A DNA stretch of 64,000 bases from Promicromonospora thailandica (GCF_024171955.1 NZ_JAMTCS010000001.1:558001-622000); one strand, 5' to 3'; shown: positions 17,103 to 25,382, numbered from the stretch's first letter. Translations and numbers: made by a program. The notes: generated by a model from the letters alone, not told the origin.

Positions 17103-18323
17103 GTGGCCCAGACCGCGCGCCCTCGGGTGTCCGCCGCACGGCTCGAGCGCGAGATCGTCGTGCTCGTGTCGAGCGGACGCGCCCGGTCCCGCAAGGAGAT
17201 CGCCGACGCGCTCGGCCTCGCGCCGTCGACCGTCTCCCAGCGCGTGCAGGCGTTGCTCGCCTCGGGCGACCTGGAGGAGACGGGCGAGGGCGAGTCCAGC
17301 GGCGGACGGCGTCCGCGCGCCCTGCGGGTGCCCGGCAGCACGGGCTACCTCGGCGTGGTCGACGTGGGCGGTGCCCACGCCCGCCTCGGCATCCTGCGCC
17401 ACGGCGGCGAGCTCGTCGCCACCACGGAGATCCCGCTCGCGATCGCCGACGGTCCCGAGGCCGTGCTCGCGCAGGCCACGGCCGCGCTGCGCGACCTCGC
17501 CGGCACGGCGGCGGACGGCGGACGGCTGCTCGGCGCCGGCATCTCCCTGCCGGGGCCCGTCGACGTCGCGCAGCGGGCGCTCGACAGCCCGTCGCGCATG
17601 CCCGGCTGGTCGGGGTTCGACGTCGGCTCCTGGCTGGAGGACGCCCTCGGCGTCCCGGCCGTCGTGGAGAACGACGCCAACGCGATGGCCGTCGGCGAGC
17701 ACTTCGGCCCCGCCCGGCGCACGCGGCACTCCGTGTCGGTCAAGGCGGGCACCGCGATCGGCGCGGGGATCCTGGTCGACGACCGGCTGTACCGGGGCGC
17801 CGGCGGCGCGGCGGGCGACATCACCCACACCCGCATCCCGGCCGGCGGCGACACCCCGTGCACCTGCGGCAACCGCGGCTGCCTGGAGACCGTGGCCTCG
17901 GGCGCCGCCCTGGTGCGGCTGCTGCGCGAGCAGGGCTACGACGTCACGGCGACCGCCGACGTGCTGACGCTCGTGCGCGACGCCGACCCCGTCGCGACCA
18001 CGCTGGCCCGCACCGCGGGGCGGCACCTCGGCGCCGCGCTGTGCACGGTGGTCAACTTCTTCAACCCGGGCGCCGTGTACCTGGGCGGCGCCCTGTCCAC
18101 CCTGGAGCCCTTCGTCTCCGCGATCCGGAGCCAGATCTACGAGGGCGCCCACCCGCTCATGACCCGCGACCTGGTGATCGCGCCGTCGGGGCTCGGCCCG
18201 GACGCGAACCTCGTGGGTGTCGGCCGCCTCCTGGAGGACACCCTCGTGCCGCACGCGTTCACCAGGCCGCCGGCCACGCCGCCCGCGATGACCCCGGCGA
18301 TGACCCCGGAAGGAACCCGATGA
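17103..18323 (+). CDS. ROK-family transcriptional repressor
   Basis: 406 residues from the GTG at 17103, preceded by GGAGGAGG. The N-terminal winged HTH (RSRKEIADALGLAPSTVSQRV, about residues 24-50) is joined to a ROK domain with GVVDVGGAHARLGIL, ENDANAMAVGEHFGP and the intact zinc motif CTCGNRGCLE. The ATP-site Gly pattern is degenerate relative to kinases, as usual for ROK repressors. It likely senses a sugar or phosphosugar and controls both its own operon (with the M81 gene) and the divergent transporter operon. Confidence 0.88.
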   Translation: MAQTARPRVSAARLEREIVVLVSSGRARSRKEIADALGLAPSTVSQRVQALLASGDLEETGEGESSGGRRPRALRVPGSTGYLGVVDVGGAHARLGILRHGGELVATTEIPLAIADGPEAVLAQATAALRDLAGTAADGGRLLGAGISLPGPVDVAQRALDSPSRMPGWSGFDVGSWLEDALGVPAVVENDANAMAVGEHFGPARRTRHSVSVKAGTAIGAGILVDDRLYRGAGGAAGDITHTRIPAGGDTPCTCGNRGCLETVASGAALVRLLREQGYDVTATADVLTLVRDADPVATTLARTAGRHLGAALCTVVNFFNPGAVYLGGALSTLEPFVSAIRSQIYEGAHPLMTRDLVIAPSGLGPDANLVGVGRLLEDTLVPHAFTRPPATPPAMTPAMTPEGTR

Positions 18324-19813
18324 CCACCTCGCGCCCCCGCGTCGCGATCGCCGGCATGTCGATCGAGTCCAGCACGTTCTCGCCCCACCGCTCCGGCTGG
18401 GAGGCGTTCACGCTGCGCCGCGGCGACGAGCTGGTGACGCACTACCCCTTCCTCGCCGACGGCGCTCCCCTGCGGCAGGCCGCCGACTGGACCGGCGTGC
18501 TGCACGCGCGCTCCCTGCCGGGCGGCGCCGTGCCCGCCGACGTCTACGAGGCGGTGCGCGACGAGATCGTCGCGACGCTGCGCGCGCAGCAGGCCGAGCA
18601 CGGCCCCTACGACGGGCTGCTCCTGGACATCCACGGCGCGATGACGGTGGTGGGCCGCGACGACGCCGAGACCGACCTCGCGGCGGCGGTCCGCGACGCC
18701 GTCGGCCCTGACACTCTGGTCAGCACCACGATGGACCTGCACGGCAACGTCCCCCGCGCGCTCGCCCAGCTGAGCGACCTCATCACGTGCTACCGCATGG
18801 CACCGCACGAGGACGTGTGGGAGACCCGGGAGCGCGCCGCGACCAACCTGCTCGCGCGGCTCCGGTCCGGCGGGGCACCGAAGAAGGCGTGGCTGCAGGT
18901 CCCGGTGCTGCTGCCGGGCGAGAAGACCAGCACGCGCATCGAGCCCGCGGCCTCCATCTACGCCGAGGTCGCGCGCGTGGCCGGGTCGCCGGGCGTGCTC
19001 GACGCGGCGCTGTGGGTCGGGTACGCGTGGGCGGACGAACCGAGCTGCCGGGCCGCCGTCGTCGTCACGGGCGACGACGAGGAAGCGATCGTGCGCGGGG
19101 CCGAGCGGCTCGGCCGCCGGTACTGGGACGCGCGCGACGACTTCGCGTTCGTCGCTCCCGCGGCCCCGTACGAGGAGTGCGTGGCGGCGGCGCTCTCGAG
19201 CGCCGCCCGCCCGTACTTCCTGTCGGACTCGGGCGACAACCCGACCGCCGGCGGCGCGGGCGACGTCACGTGGACGCTCGCGCGGCTCCTGGCGGAGCCG
19301 GCCTTCGCCGAGGGCGGCGGGAGCACGGCGATCTACGCGTCGCTCCCGGACGCCGGCGCGGCACGTTCGGTGGCCGCGACCTTCGCGGCCGAGGGCGCGG
19401 GCGCCGAGGTCGACGTCGAGGCGGGGGCGCGCGTGGACGACGGCCCGCACGGCCCCGTCCGGCTGCGCGGCGTGGTGGAGCACGCGAGCGACGGCGACCC
19501 TGACGCGGGGATCGTCACGGTCGTCCGCGTGGGTGGGCTGCGTGTGATCCTCACCGAGCGCCGCAAGCCGTACCACCTGGAGTCGGACTTCACGGCGCTG
19601 GGGCTCGACCCGCGCGGCACCGACGTCGTGGTCGTCAAGATCGGCTACCTCGAGCCCGAGCTGTACGACATGGCCGCCGACTGGATGCTGATGCTGACGC
19701 CGGGTGGTGTCGACCAGGACCTCCTCCGCCTGGGCCACCACCGCCTGACGGCCCCGACCCACCCGTTCCACCCCTTCCCCACGGAGCCAGACCTCCGCGC
19801 CGACCTCCTCTGA
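18320..19813 (+). CDS. M81-family metallopeptidase (MlrC-like)
   Basis: 497 residues, the family length. N-terminal IAGMSIESSTFSPHRSG, LLLDIHGAM, STTMDLHGNVP and CYRMAPHEDVWETRERA are the conserved metal-site blocks of the MlrC/DUF1485 family; the C-terminal MlrC domain shows SDSGDNPTAGGAGDVTW. The founding member opens linearised microcystin, so the enzyme probably cleaves a peptide or amide bond in an imported compound. The ATG overlaps the repressor stop by four bases. Cytoplasmic, with no signal peptide, consistent with processing of material taken in by the divergent ABC importer. Confidence 0.88.
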   Translation: MTTSRPRVAIAGMSIESSTFSPHRSGWEAFTLRRGDELVTHYPFLADGAPLRQAADWTGVLHARSLPGGAVPADVYEAVRDEIVATLRAQQAEHGPYDGLLLDIHGAMTVVGRDDAETDLAAAVRDAVGPDTLVSTTMDLHGNVPRALAQLSDLITCYRMAPHEDVWETRERAATNLLARLRSGGAPKKAWLQVPVLLPGEKTSTRIEPAASIYAEVARVAGSPGVLDAALWVGYAWADEPSCRAAVVVTGDDEEAIVRGAERLGRRYWDARDDFAFVAPAAPYEECVAAALSSAARPYFLSDSGDNPTAGGAGDVTWTLARLLAEPAFAEGGGSTAIYASLPDAGAARSVAATFAAEGAGAEVDVEAGARVDDGPHGPVRLRGVVEHASDGDPDAGIVTVVRVGGLRVILTERRKPYHLESDFTALGLDPRGTDVVVVKIGYLEPELYDMAADWMLMLTPGGVDQDLLRLGHHRLTAPTHPFHPFPTEPDLRADLL

Positions 19814-19820
19814 CCCACCT

Positions 19821-20006
19821 GCCGAAGTAGAACCCTGCCGAAGTAGAACCCTGGCGAAGTAGAACTGCAGCGAGATAGAACCAGGGCGAAGTAGAACCGC
19901 AGCGCGCGCCCTGCTTCTATCTCGCCCTGGTTCTATCTCGCCCTGGTTCTATCTCGCTGCAGTTCTACTTCGCTGCAGTTCTACTTCGCTGGTGTTCTAC
20001 TTCGGC
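19821..20006. repeat. Head-to-head array of eleven 16-bp-periodic repeats
   Basis: Five direct copies of GAAGTAGAAC or its variant GAGATAGAAC start at 19824, 19840, 19856, 19872 and 19888. Six inverted copies (GTTCTACTTC, GTTCTATCTC or CTTCTATCTC) start at 19914, 19930, 19946, 19962, 19978 and 19994. The period is exactly 16 bp in each half. Positions 19854-19889 and 19938-19973 are perfect 36-bp inverted repeats. The array fills the whole space between two convergent genes, so it may act as a two-way terminator, but the strict period and two core variants are not explained by that alone. Confidence 0.9.
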
Positions 20007-20020
20007 GGGGTGAGGGTGGG

Positions 20021-21049
20021 TCAGGCGTCGGCGACCAGGGAGTAGAGGTCCTTCGGGTTCTCCGGCTCGGCGATGAGGTCGAGGTGGCCGAGCAGCTCGG
20101 GGGCGTTCTCCGTCACGTCCTGCAGCACGAAGCGCAGCGCGGTCCAGTCCTCCAGGGCGAACCCGACGGAGTCCCAGACCACCAGCTCGTCCGCGCTGCG
20201 ACGGCCCGGTGCGACGCCCGTGACGACCTGCCACAGCTCGGTCACCGGGAAGTCGGGCGCCTGACGCTGGATCTCGCCCTCGATGCGCGTCTGCTCGGGC
20301 AGCTCGACGAAGACGCTCGCGCGCGCCACGGTGGCCGGGTCGAGCTCCGTCTTGCCGGGGCAGTCGCCGCCGATCGCGTTGATGAACACCCCGCCGGTCA
20401 CGTCGGCGTCCTGCAGCACGGTGGCGTTCTGCTTGTCCGCGGTGCAGGTCGTGACGACGTCGGCACCGCGCGCGGCGTCGGCGGCGTCGTCGGCCAGGAC
20501 CACGTCGAAGCCGAGCGCCTTGGCGTGCTTCGCCAGCTTCTCCATGGCGTCGCGGTCGACGTCGAAGACGCGCAGCGTCTCGATGCCGAGCTCGGCGCGC
20601 ATGCCGAGCGCCTGGAACTCGGCCTGGGAGCCACACCCGATCAGGGCGAGCGTCCGCGAGCTCGCCGGGGCCAGGTACCGCGCGGCCAGGGCCGACGTCG
20701 CCGCGGTGCGCAGCGCGGTGAGCAGCGTCATCTCGGCGAGGAACGTCGGGTAGCCGTTGTGCACGGAGGCGAGCATGCCCACCGCGGTGACGGTCTGGTA
20801 GCCGCGCGACGGGTTGAGCGGGTGACCGTTGACCAGCTTGAACCCGTAGGTCTCGGCGTCGGACGTGGGCATGAGCTCGATGACGCCCTCCGCCGAGTGC
20901 GACGCGATGCGCGGCCGCTTGTCGAGCTCGGGCCAGCGCGCGAAGTCGCGCTCCAGGGCGTCGGTCAGGGCGGCGATCGCGGCCTCGGGCCCGCGGCGCG
21001 CGACCCAGCGGGCGGTGGCGGCGACGTCGAGGTACGGGACGGTGGTCAT
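20021..21049 (-). CDS. Ornithine cyclodeaminase family protein
   Basis: 342 residues from the ATG at 21049. Visible family features are the substrate-side RPRIASHSAEGVIELMP and YGFKLVNGHPLNPSRGYQTV, the NAD-binding loop ALIGCGSQAEFQ, and TTCTADKQNATVL with INAIGGDCPGKTELD. Ornithine cyclodeaminase converts ornithine to proline and ammonia; alanine dehydrogenase and other imine reductases share the fold. The start overlaps the stop of the DDAH-like gene by four bases, and the pairing makes ornithine or a related amino acid the likely substrate. Confidence 0.85.
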   Translation of the reverse strand: MTTVPYLDVAATARWVARRGPEAAIAALTDALERDFARWPELDKRPRIASHSAEGVIELMPTSDAETYGFKLVNGHPLNPSRGYQTVTAVGMLASVHNGYPTFLAEMTLLTALRTAATSALAARYLAPASSRTLALIGCGSQAEFQALGMRAELGIETLRVFDVDRDAMEKLAKHAKALGFDVVLADDAADAARGADVVTTCTADKQNATVLQDADVTGGVFINAIGGDCPGKTELDPATVARASVFVELPEQTRIEGEIQRQAPDFPVTELWQVVTGVAPGRRSADELVVWDSVGFALEDWTALRFVLQDVTENAPELLGHLDLIAEPENPKDLYSLVADA

Positions 21050-22035
21050 CGGGTCTCCTCCGTGGTGGCGGCAGTGACGGCGGCCGCGTCCGCGAGCACG
21101 GCGCCCGCGACGACGGCGCTGGCCAGCGCCGTGCCGGTCAGGGCGGGCACGGCGGACGGGGTGGTGGTCTCGGGGCGCAGCTCGAGCGTGCAGCACTTGA
21201 CCGAGCCGCCGCCCTTGAAGATCTCCGACAGGTCGATGCCGACGGGCACGAAGCCGCGCTCCTTGAGCGCCTCGGCGTAGTCGTGGGCGCGGTCGCTGAG
21301 GAACACGTGCAGCCCGTCGGAGACGACGTTCAGACCCAGCACCGCGGCGTCCTGCCTACCGACGAGGATCGCGTCCGGGAACCGCTCGCGCAGCGTCTCC
21401 TGGGCCGCGGTGCTGAAGGCCTCGGGGTGGTAGGCCACGACGACCTCGCCCGAGACCGCGCCGTCGTCCAGCACGGAGAGCGCGGTGTCGAGGTGGTAGT
21501 ACCGCGGGTCGACCAGCTCGAGCGGGACCAGCTCGATGCCCTGCTCGGCGAGCTCCAGGCGCTCGGCCACCTCGGCGTGGCCGGCCGGCGTGGTGCGGAA
21601 GCCGGTGCCGGCGAGCAGCGTCCTGCCGATGAGCAGCAGGTCGCCCTCGCCCTCCATGATCTCGACCGACTCGCCGAGCCGGCGGTAGCCCTCGGCGGCC
21701 GGCGAGCCGAACCAGCGGTCGTACGCGGGACCCTCGGCCGCGCGCTCCGGGTACGTGAACCGGGCGGCGAGCGCCCGCCCGCCGACGACGATCCCGCCGT
21801 TGGCCGCGTAGACCATGTCGGGCAGGCCCGGCTCGGGCTCGATGACGTCGACCCGGTGCCCGCGCGCCTGGTAGGCCGCGCGCAGGGCCTCCCACTGGGC
21901 GAGCGCCTTGGTGGTGTCGACGGGCGACGACGGGTCCATCCACGGGTTGATGGCGTAGACGACGTCGAAGTACGTGGGCGGGCACATGAGGTAGTGCCGC
22001 GGCGTTGCGGTCCGCTGGACCATGGTCTGCGTCAT
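21046..22035 (-). CDS. DDAH / arginine deiminase-like amidinohydrolase
   Basis: 329 residues of the guanidine-modifying superfamily. Visible are the N-terminal HYLMCPPTYFDVVYAINPWMD, the PDMVYAANGGIVV substrate loop, EGEGDLLLIG, the catalytic His region DPRYYHLDTALSVLDDG and the catalytic Cys in GGGSVKCCTLELR (Cys281/282). Family members release citrulline or, in arginine dihydrolases, ornithine plus ammonia. A C-terminal Ala/Val/Thr-rich tail of about 40 residues is an unusual extension. The gene is divergent from an Lrp regulator and coupled to ornithine cyclodeaminase, supporting arginine or methylarginine breakdown toward proline. Confidence 0.85.
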   Translation of the reverse strand: MTQTMVQRTATPRHYLMCPPTYFDVVYAINPWMDPSSPVDTTKALAQWEALRAAYQARGHRVDVIEPEPGLPDMVYAANGGIVVGGRALAARFTYPERAAEGPAYDRWFGSPAAEGYRRLGESVEIMEGEGDLLLIGRTLLAGTGFRTTPAGHAEVAERLELAEQGIELVPLELVDPRYYHLDTALSVLDDGAVSGEVVVAYHPEAFSTAAQETLRERFPDAILVGRQDAAVLGLNVVSDGLHVFLSDRAHDYAEALKERGFVPVGIDLSEIFKGGGSVKCCTLELRPETTTPSAVPALTGTALASAVVAGAVLADAAAVTAATTEETR

Positions 22036-22060
22036 GGCGCGAGGCTACGGTCGCGCCGAT

Positions 22061-22091
22061 TCACAACAGGCACGCATCCGTTGCGTTGTGA
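22061..22091. promoter_or_regulatory. Inverted repeat in the DDAH/Lrp divergent promoter
   Basis: TCACAAC (22061-22067) and GTTGTGA (22085-22091) form a perfect 7-bp inverted repeat with a 17-bp spacer, centred between the two divergent genes. Lrp/AsnC regulators usually bind such dyads, so this is a candidate operator. Confidence 0.5.
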
Positions 22092-22137
22092 GCCGCTGAA
22101 TCTTGCAAAATCACGCGCCGGGTTGAACGATTCGTTC

Positions 22138-22575
22138 ATGGATGCCGTGAACCGGGCGATCGTCTCGGAGCTGTTGAAGGACGGGCGCGCCACCTACCAG
22201 GAGGTCGGCGCCGCCGTGGGCCTGTCGGCGCCCGCCGTGAAGCGGCGGGTCGACCTCATGCTCGCCCGCGGGGAGATCGCGGGGTTCACCGTGCGCGTCG
22301 ACCCGCAGGCGATGGGCTGGATCCTGGAGGGCTACGTCGAGATCTTCTGCTCCGGGATCGTGTCGCCCAAGGTGCTGGAGCGCGACTTCGCGCCCATCCC
22401 CGAGGTGGTGCGGGTCTCGACCGTGACCGGCGACGCCGACGCGATGGTGCACGTCATGGCCACCAGCATGGAGGAGATCGAGCGCACCGTGGAGCGCATC
22501 CGCACCGTCACCCACGTGGTCAAGACCCGTACGGCGCTCGTGATGTCCCGCGTCGTGGACCGGCCCGGCGCCTGA
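22138..22575 (+). CDS. Lrp/AsnC-family transcriptional regulator
   Basis: 145 residues. The N-terminal HTH (MDAVNRAIVSELLKDGRATY, VGAAVGLSAPAVKRRVDLML) is followed by an Lrp effector domain (RAM fold) with YVEIFCSG, VVRVSTVTGDADAMVHV and the IERTVERIRTVTHVVKTRT end. The ATG at 22138 gives the canonical Lrp start MDA; a TTG at 22123 is an alternative. It probably senses an amino acid and controls the divergent DDAH/cyclodeaminase operon. Confidence 0.88.
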   Translation: MDAVNRAIVSELLKDGRATYQEVGAAVGLSAPAVKRRVDLMLARGEIAGFTVRVDPQAMGWILEGYVEIFCSGIVSPKVLERDFAPIPEVVRVSTVTGDADAMVHVMATSMEEIERTVERIRTVTHVVKTRTALVMSRVVDRPGA

Positions 22576-22665
22576 CCGGACGGTGGGCACCCCGACCACC
22601 TCACCCGCCGAACGGCTTAGGCTGTCCTAACCAGGACGTATCCGCTCGACCGGAGGGACGCCCCC

Positions 22666-23352
22666 ATGCTCAGGACCGCCGTGTCGGACGACGTGGCCGG
22701 GTGGCTCGACGTGCTCGGCCCGCTCGCGTTCTACCTGGCGGTGTGGGGCCTCGTGTTCGTCGGGACGGCGTTCTTCGTCGGCGTGTTCATCCCGTTCCTC
22801 ACCGGGGACGGCCTGCTGTTCGGCGCCGGCATCGTGGCCGGTTCCACCGACCGCATCGACATCTGGGTGCTGGCGGCCGGCGTCGGCGTCGCCGCCGTCG
22901 CGGGCGACCAGGTGGCCTTCCTGCTGGGCCGCCGGTACGGGCGCCCGTACCTCGCCTCCCGCACCGGCCGCTGGGTCCAGGCCACCGTGGCCCGCACCGA
23001 GCGGTTCTACGACCTGTTCGGCTGGTGGTCCGTGGTGATCGGCCGGTACATGCCCTGGGCGCGCGTCTTCGTGCCGGTCATCGCCGGCATCGCCGGGATG
23101 CCCTACCTGCGGTTCCTCACCGCGAACGTCTTCGGTGCGCTGAGCTGGGGCGTGCTCATCACGGTGCTCGGGTACTTCGCCGCGTCCGACCCGTCGGTCC
23201 GCCCCGTCGCGTACGTGGTGGCGGGGGTCGTCATCGCGGCGTCCGTGGTCGCGGGCATCCGGGCGTGGCGCCAGGACCGCGCCCGGCGGCCCGCCACCGA
23301 GGCGCCTGCCACCGGCCTGCAAGACACCGACCTGCAAGACACCGACCGGTAG
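22666..23352 (+). CDS. DedA-family membrane protein
   Basis: 228 residues with about five membrane segments. The DedA (SNARE-associated) signatures are FIPFLTGDGLLFGAGIVAG, AVAGDQVAFLLGRRYG, FYDLFGWWSVVIGRYMPWAR and VPVIAGIAGMPYLRF. The family is linked to undecaprenyl-phosphate or phospholipid flipping and membrane homeostasis. The C-terminal cytoplasmic tail contains a short exact duplication (LQDTDLQDTD) produced by a 15-bp direct repeat. GGAGG lies about nine bases before the ATG. Confidence 0.9.
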   Translation: MLRTAVSDDVAGWLDVLGPLAFYLAVWGLVFVGTAFFVGVFIPFLTGDGLLFGAGIVAGSTDRIDIWVLAAGVGVAAVAGDQVAFLLGRRYGRPYLASRTGRWVQATVARTERFYDLFGWWSVVIGRYMPWARVFVPVIAGIAGMPYLRFLTANVFGALSWGVLITVLGYFAASDPSVRPVAYVVAGVVIAASVVAGIRAWRQDRARRPATEAPATGLQDTDLQDTDR

Positions 23353-23360
23353 GACGCCGT

Positions 23361-23393
23361 CCGCACGATCAACGGCCCCCGCCGCACGATCAA
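23361..23393 (+). promoter_or_regulatory. Two direct repeats 21 bp apart before the MFS gene
   Basis: CCGCACGATCAA occurs at 23361-23372 and again at 23382-23393, a start-to-start distance of 21 bp. That is two helical turns, the spacing used by AraC-type activators on tandem half-sites. The local AraC-family gene at 24507-25382 is the natural candidate binder. Confidence 0.5.
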
Positions 23394-23426
23394 ACCCGCG
23401 CCACCCACCCGTCGGAGGCTGGGTGC

Positions 23427-24608
23427 ATGCCCACGCAGACCGCCCCGTCCAGCCCTCCGACCACACCGCCCGCCGTCACGGGAGCGCGCGCCTGGCTGCC
23501 CGTCGGCGCGCTCTCCCTCGGGATCGCGATCCTGGTCGCGAGCGAGTTCCTGCCCGCCGGCGTGCTGCCGGCCCTCGCCGCGGACGTCGGTGTCAGCGAG
23601 GGCACCGCGGGCCTCGCGGTCGCCGCGACCGCGATCGCCGGGGCGTTCACGGCCCCGAGCATCGCCGTGCTGCTGCCCCGCGCGGACCGCCGCCTGGTGC
23701 TGCTCGGCCTGCTCCTCGCGGCGGCACTGTCCAACCTGGCCGTCGCCGTCGCGCCCGGCTTCGCCGTCGTCCTCGTCGGCCGGCTGCTGCTGGGCGTGGC
23801 GATCGCCGGCTACTGGTCGCTCGCGTTCGGCGCCGGCGTGCACGCCGCGCCGGGCCGGCAGCGGCTCGTCGCCTCCGCCCTCGCCTTCGGCACCAGCGTC
23901 GCCACGGTCGTGGGCGTCCCGCTCGCCTCCGTCGTGGGCGACACCGTCGGCTGGCGGACGGCGTTCGGCGGCGCCGCCGTCCTGAGCCTGCTGAGCGCCG
24001 TGGCGCTCGCCGTCGCGCTGCCCTCCGTACCGGCCCATCCCACGGCGGGTCTGCGCATGCTGCGCGAGGCGCTGCGCAACAGGCTGCTCATGGCGGGCAT
24101 CGGGTTCGTGGTGCTGGTCGCCTTCGGCAACTTCGCGGCGTACCCGTACATCCGCCTCGCCATCGACCGGGTGGACCCCGGCGCGACCACGTGGATGCTG
24201 CTCGCCTGGGGCGTGGGCGGGGTCGTCGGACCGATCCTGGCCGGCGTGCTGGCCCGGTGGCTGCGGCCCCTCACGGCGGCTGCGCCGTTCGGGCTGGCCG
24301 TCGCGCTGCTGCTGACCGCCGTGGCGCCGTCCGTCCCGGTGCTGACGGTCGCGGTGGTGCTCTGGGGCGTCTCGCTCAACGCCGTACCCGCCGCCACGCA
24401 GCTCTGGGTCGCCCGGGCGGAGCCGGTGCGGACCGAGTCCGCGATCTCGCTGCAGGTCACCGCGTTCCAGGTCGCCATCACGGCGGGGTCGGCGCTGGGC
24501 GGCGTGCTACTGGACGGCTACGGCGTCCGCCCGCTGCTCGTGATCGGCGCGGGCGCCGCGGTGGCGGCGGGTCTGGGCTGGGCGTTCGTGCGCCTGCCGC
24601 GCGCCTGA
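23427..24608 (+). CDS. MFS transporter, DHA1-type exporter
   Basis: 393 residues with twelve predicted membrane spans. The stretch after span 2 (LLPRADRRLVLLGLLL) and GRLLLGVAIAGYWSLAFG after span 4, plus FGTSVATVVGVPLASVVGD, fit the AraJ/NepI/drug:H+ antiporter-1 group. Members export purine nucleosides, sugars or drugs; the substrate cannot be told here. GGAGG at 23414-23418 supports the ATG at 23427. Its 3' end overlaps the convergent AraC-type gene by about 100 bp. Confidence 0.88.
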   Translation: MPTQTAPSSPPTTPPAVTGARAWLPVGALSLGIAILVASEFLPAGVLPALAADVGVSEGTAGLAVAATAIAGAFTAPSIAVLLPRADRRLVLLGLLLAAALSNLAVAVAPGFAVVLVGRLLLGVAIAGYWSLAFGAGVHAAPGRQRLVASALAFGTSVATVVGVPLASVVGDTVGWRTAFGGAAVLSLLSAVALAVALPSVPAHPTAGLRMLREALRNRLLMAGIGFVVLVAFGNFAAYPYIRLAIDRVDPGATTWMLLAWGVGGVVGPILAGVLARWLRPLTAAAPFGLAVALLLTAVAPSVPVLTVAVVLWGVSLNAVPAATQLWVARAEPVRTESAISLQVTAFQVAITAGSALGGVLLDGYGVRPLLVIGAGAAVAAGLGWAFVRLPRA

Positions 24609-25382
24609 CACCACATCCGACACGGCGTCCGACACCGAACCCGACGGCGCGGTGCGCCAGGCGAGCGGCGAGACGCCGTCGTGCTCCGCGGCGAACGCCC
24701 GGCTGAACGCGGCGACCGAGCCGTACCCCACCTCGACGGCGATCCGCGTGATCAGCAGGCACCGGTCGGCCAGGAGGGTGCGGGCCCTGTCCATCCGCAC
24801 CTGCCGCAGCATCCCCATCGGGCTGTGCCCGGTGGCCCGCCGGAAGCGCTCGGTGAGCGCGGAGCGCGACAGGTGCACCAGGGCCGCCATCCGGTCGACG
24901 GTCCACGGCTCGCCGGGGCGGGCCGCCAGCGCGGCGACGACGTCGCCGACCTGAGGGTCCCCCAGACCGTCCGGGGCGGCCCGCCCGTCCTGCTCCCAGA
25001 GGGCGACCATCGCGGCACCGATCAGCCCGGCGTAGCTGGCCGCATACGGGGCGGGGGCGCTGATCGCGTCGAGCGGGCACACCCGGACGAGCGCCATGAC
25101 CCCACGCTGGCGGCGCTCGAACTCGCGCACGACCAGCGGGCTGGGCAGCGCCACGGTGGGCACGGCCTGCCGCAGGTCGCCGTGCACCAGGTCGGTCTCG
25201 GCGTGGGCGACCAGGCAGTGCGCCGTCCTGGCGTCGACCAGCACCGCGTCGCCCGCACCCACCTCGCGCCGCGAGCCCGCGGTCTCCAGCGTCGCGGAGC
25301 CGGACAGCACGACCAGCCACAGGGCGCCCGGCCGGGACCACGTCGCACCGGCGGACAACCGCTCCCGGGTCAGCGTCGTCAT
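24507..25382 (-). CDS. AraC-family transcriptional regulator with cupin sensor
   Basis: 291 residues from the ATG at 25382 (GGAG seven bases upstream). The N-terminal cupin half (LWLVVLSGSATLETAG, VGAGDAVLVDARTAHCLV) resembles the ligand-binding domain of the Cupin_6 AraC group. The C-terminal tandem HTH has MAALVHLSRSALTERFRRATGHSPM and ITRIAVEVGYGSVAAFSRAF. A tail of about 50 residues follows the usual end at SPLAWR and lies antisense to the MFS gene 3' end. It probably controls the neighbouring exporter. Confidence 0.87.
   Translation of the reverse strand: MTTLTRERLSAGATWSRPGALWLVVLSGSATLETAGSRREVGAGDAVLVDARTAHCLVAHAETDLVHGDLRQAVPTVALPSPLVVREFERRQRGVMALVRVCPLDAISAPAPYAASYAGLIGAAMVALWEQDGRAAPDGLGDPQVGDVVAALAARPGEPWTVDRMAALVHLSRSALTERFRRATGHSPMGMLRQVRMDRARTLLADRCLLITRIAVEVGYGSVAAFSRAFAAEHDGVSPLAWRTAPSGSVSDAVSDVVSGARQAHERPAQTRRHRGARADHEQRADAVAVQ

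Noticed and set aside
17015-19813. A 932-codon open frame joining the ROK leader to the metallopeptidase
   Set aside because: Its first part is out of frame with the ROK HTH and zinc motifs; the real genes are the GTG-started repressor and the ATGA-coupled M81 gene.
19821-20006. CRISPR array
   Set aside because: Repeat units are 16 bp with almost no spacers, flip orientation at the centre, and no cas genes are present.
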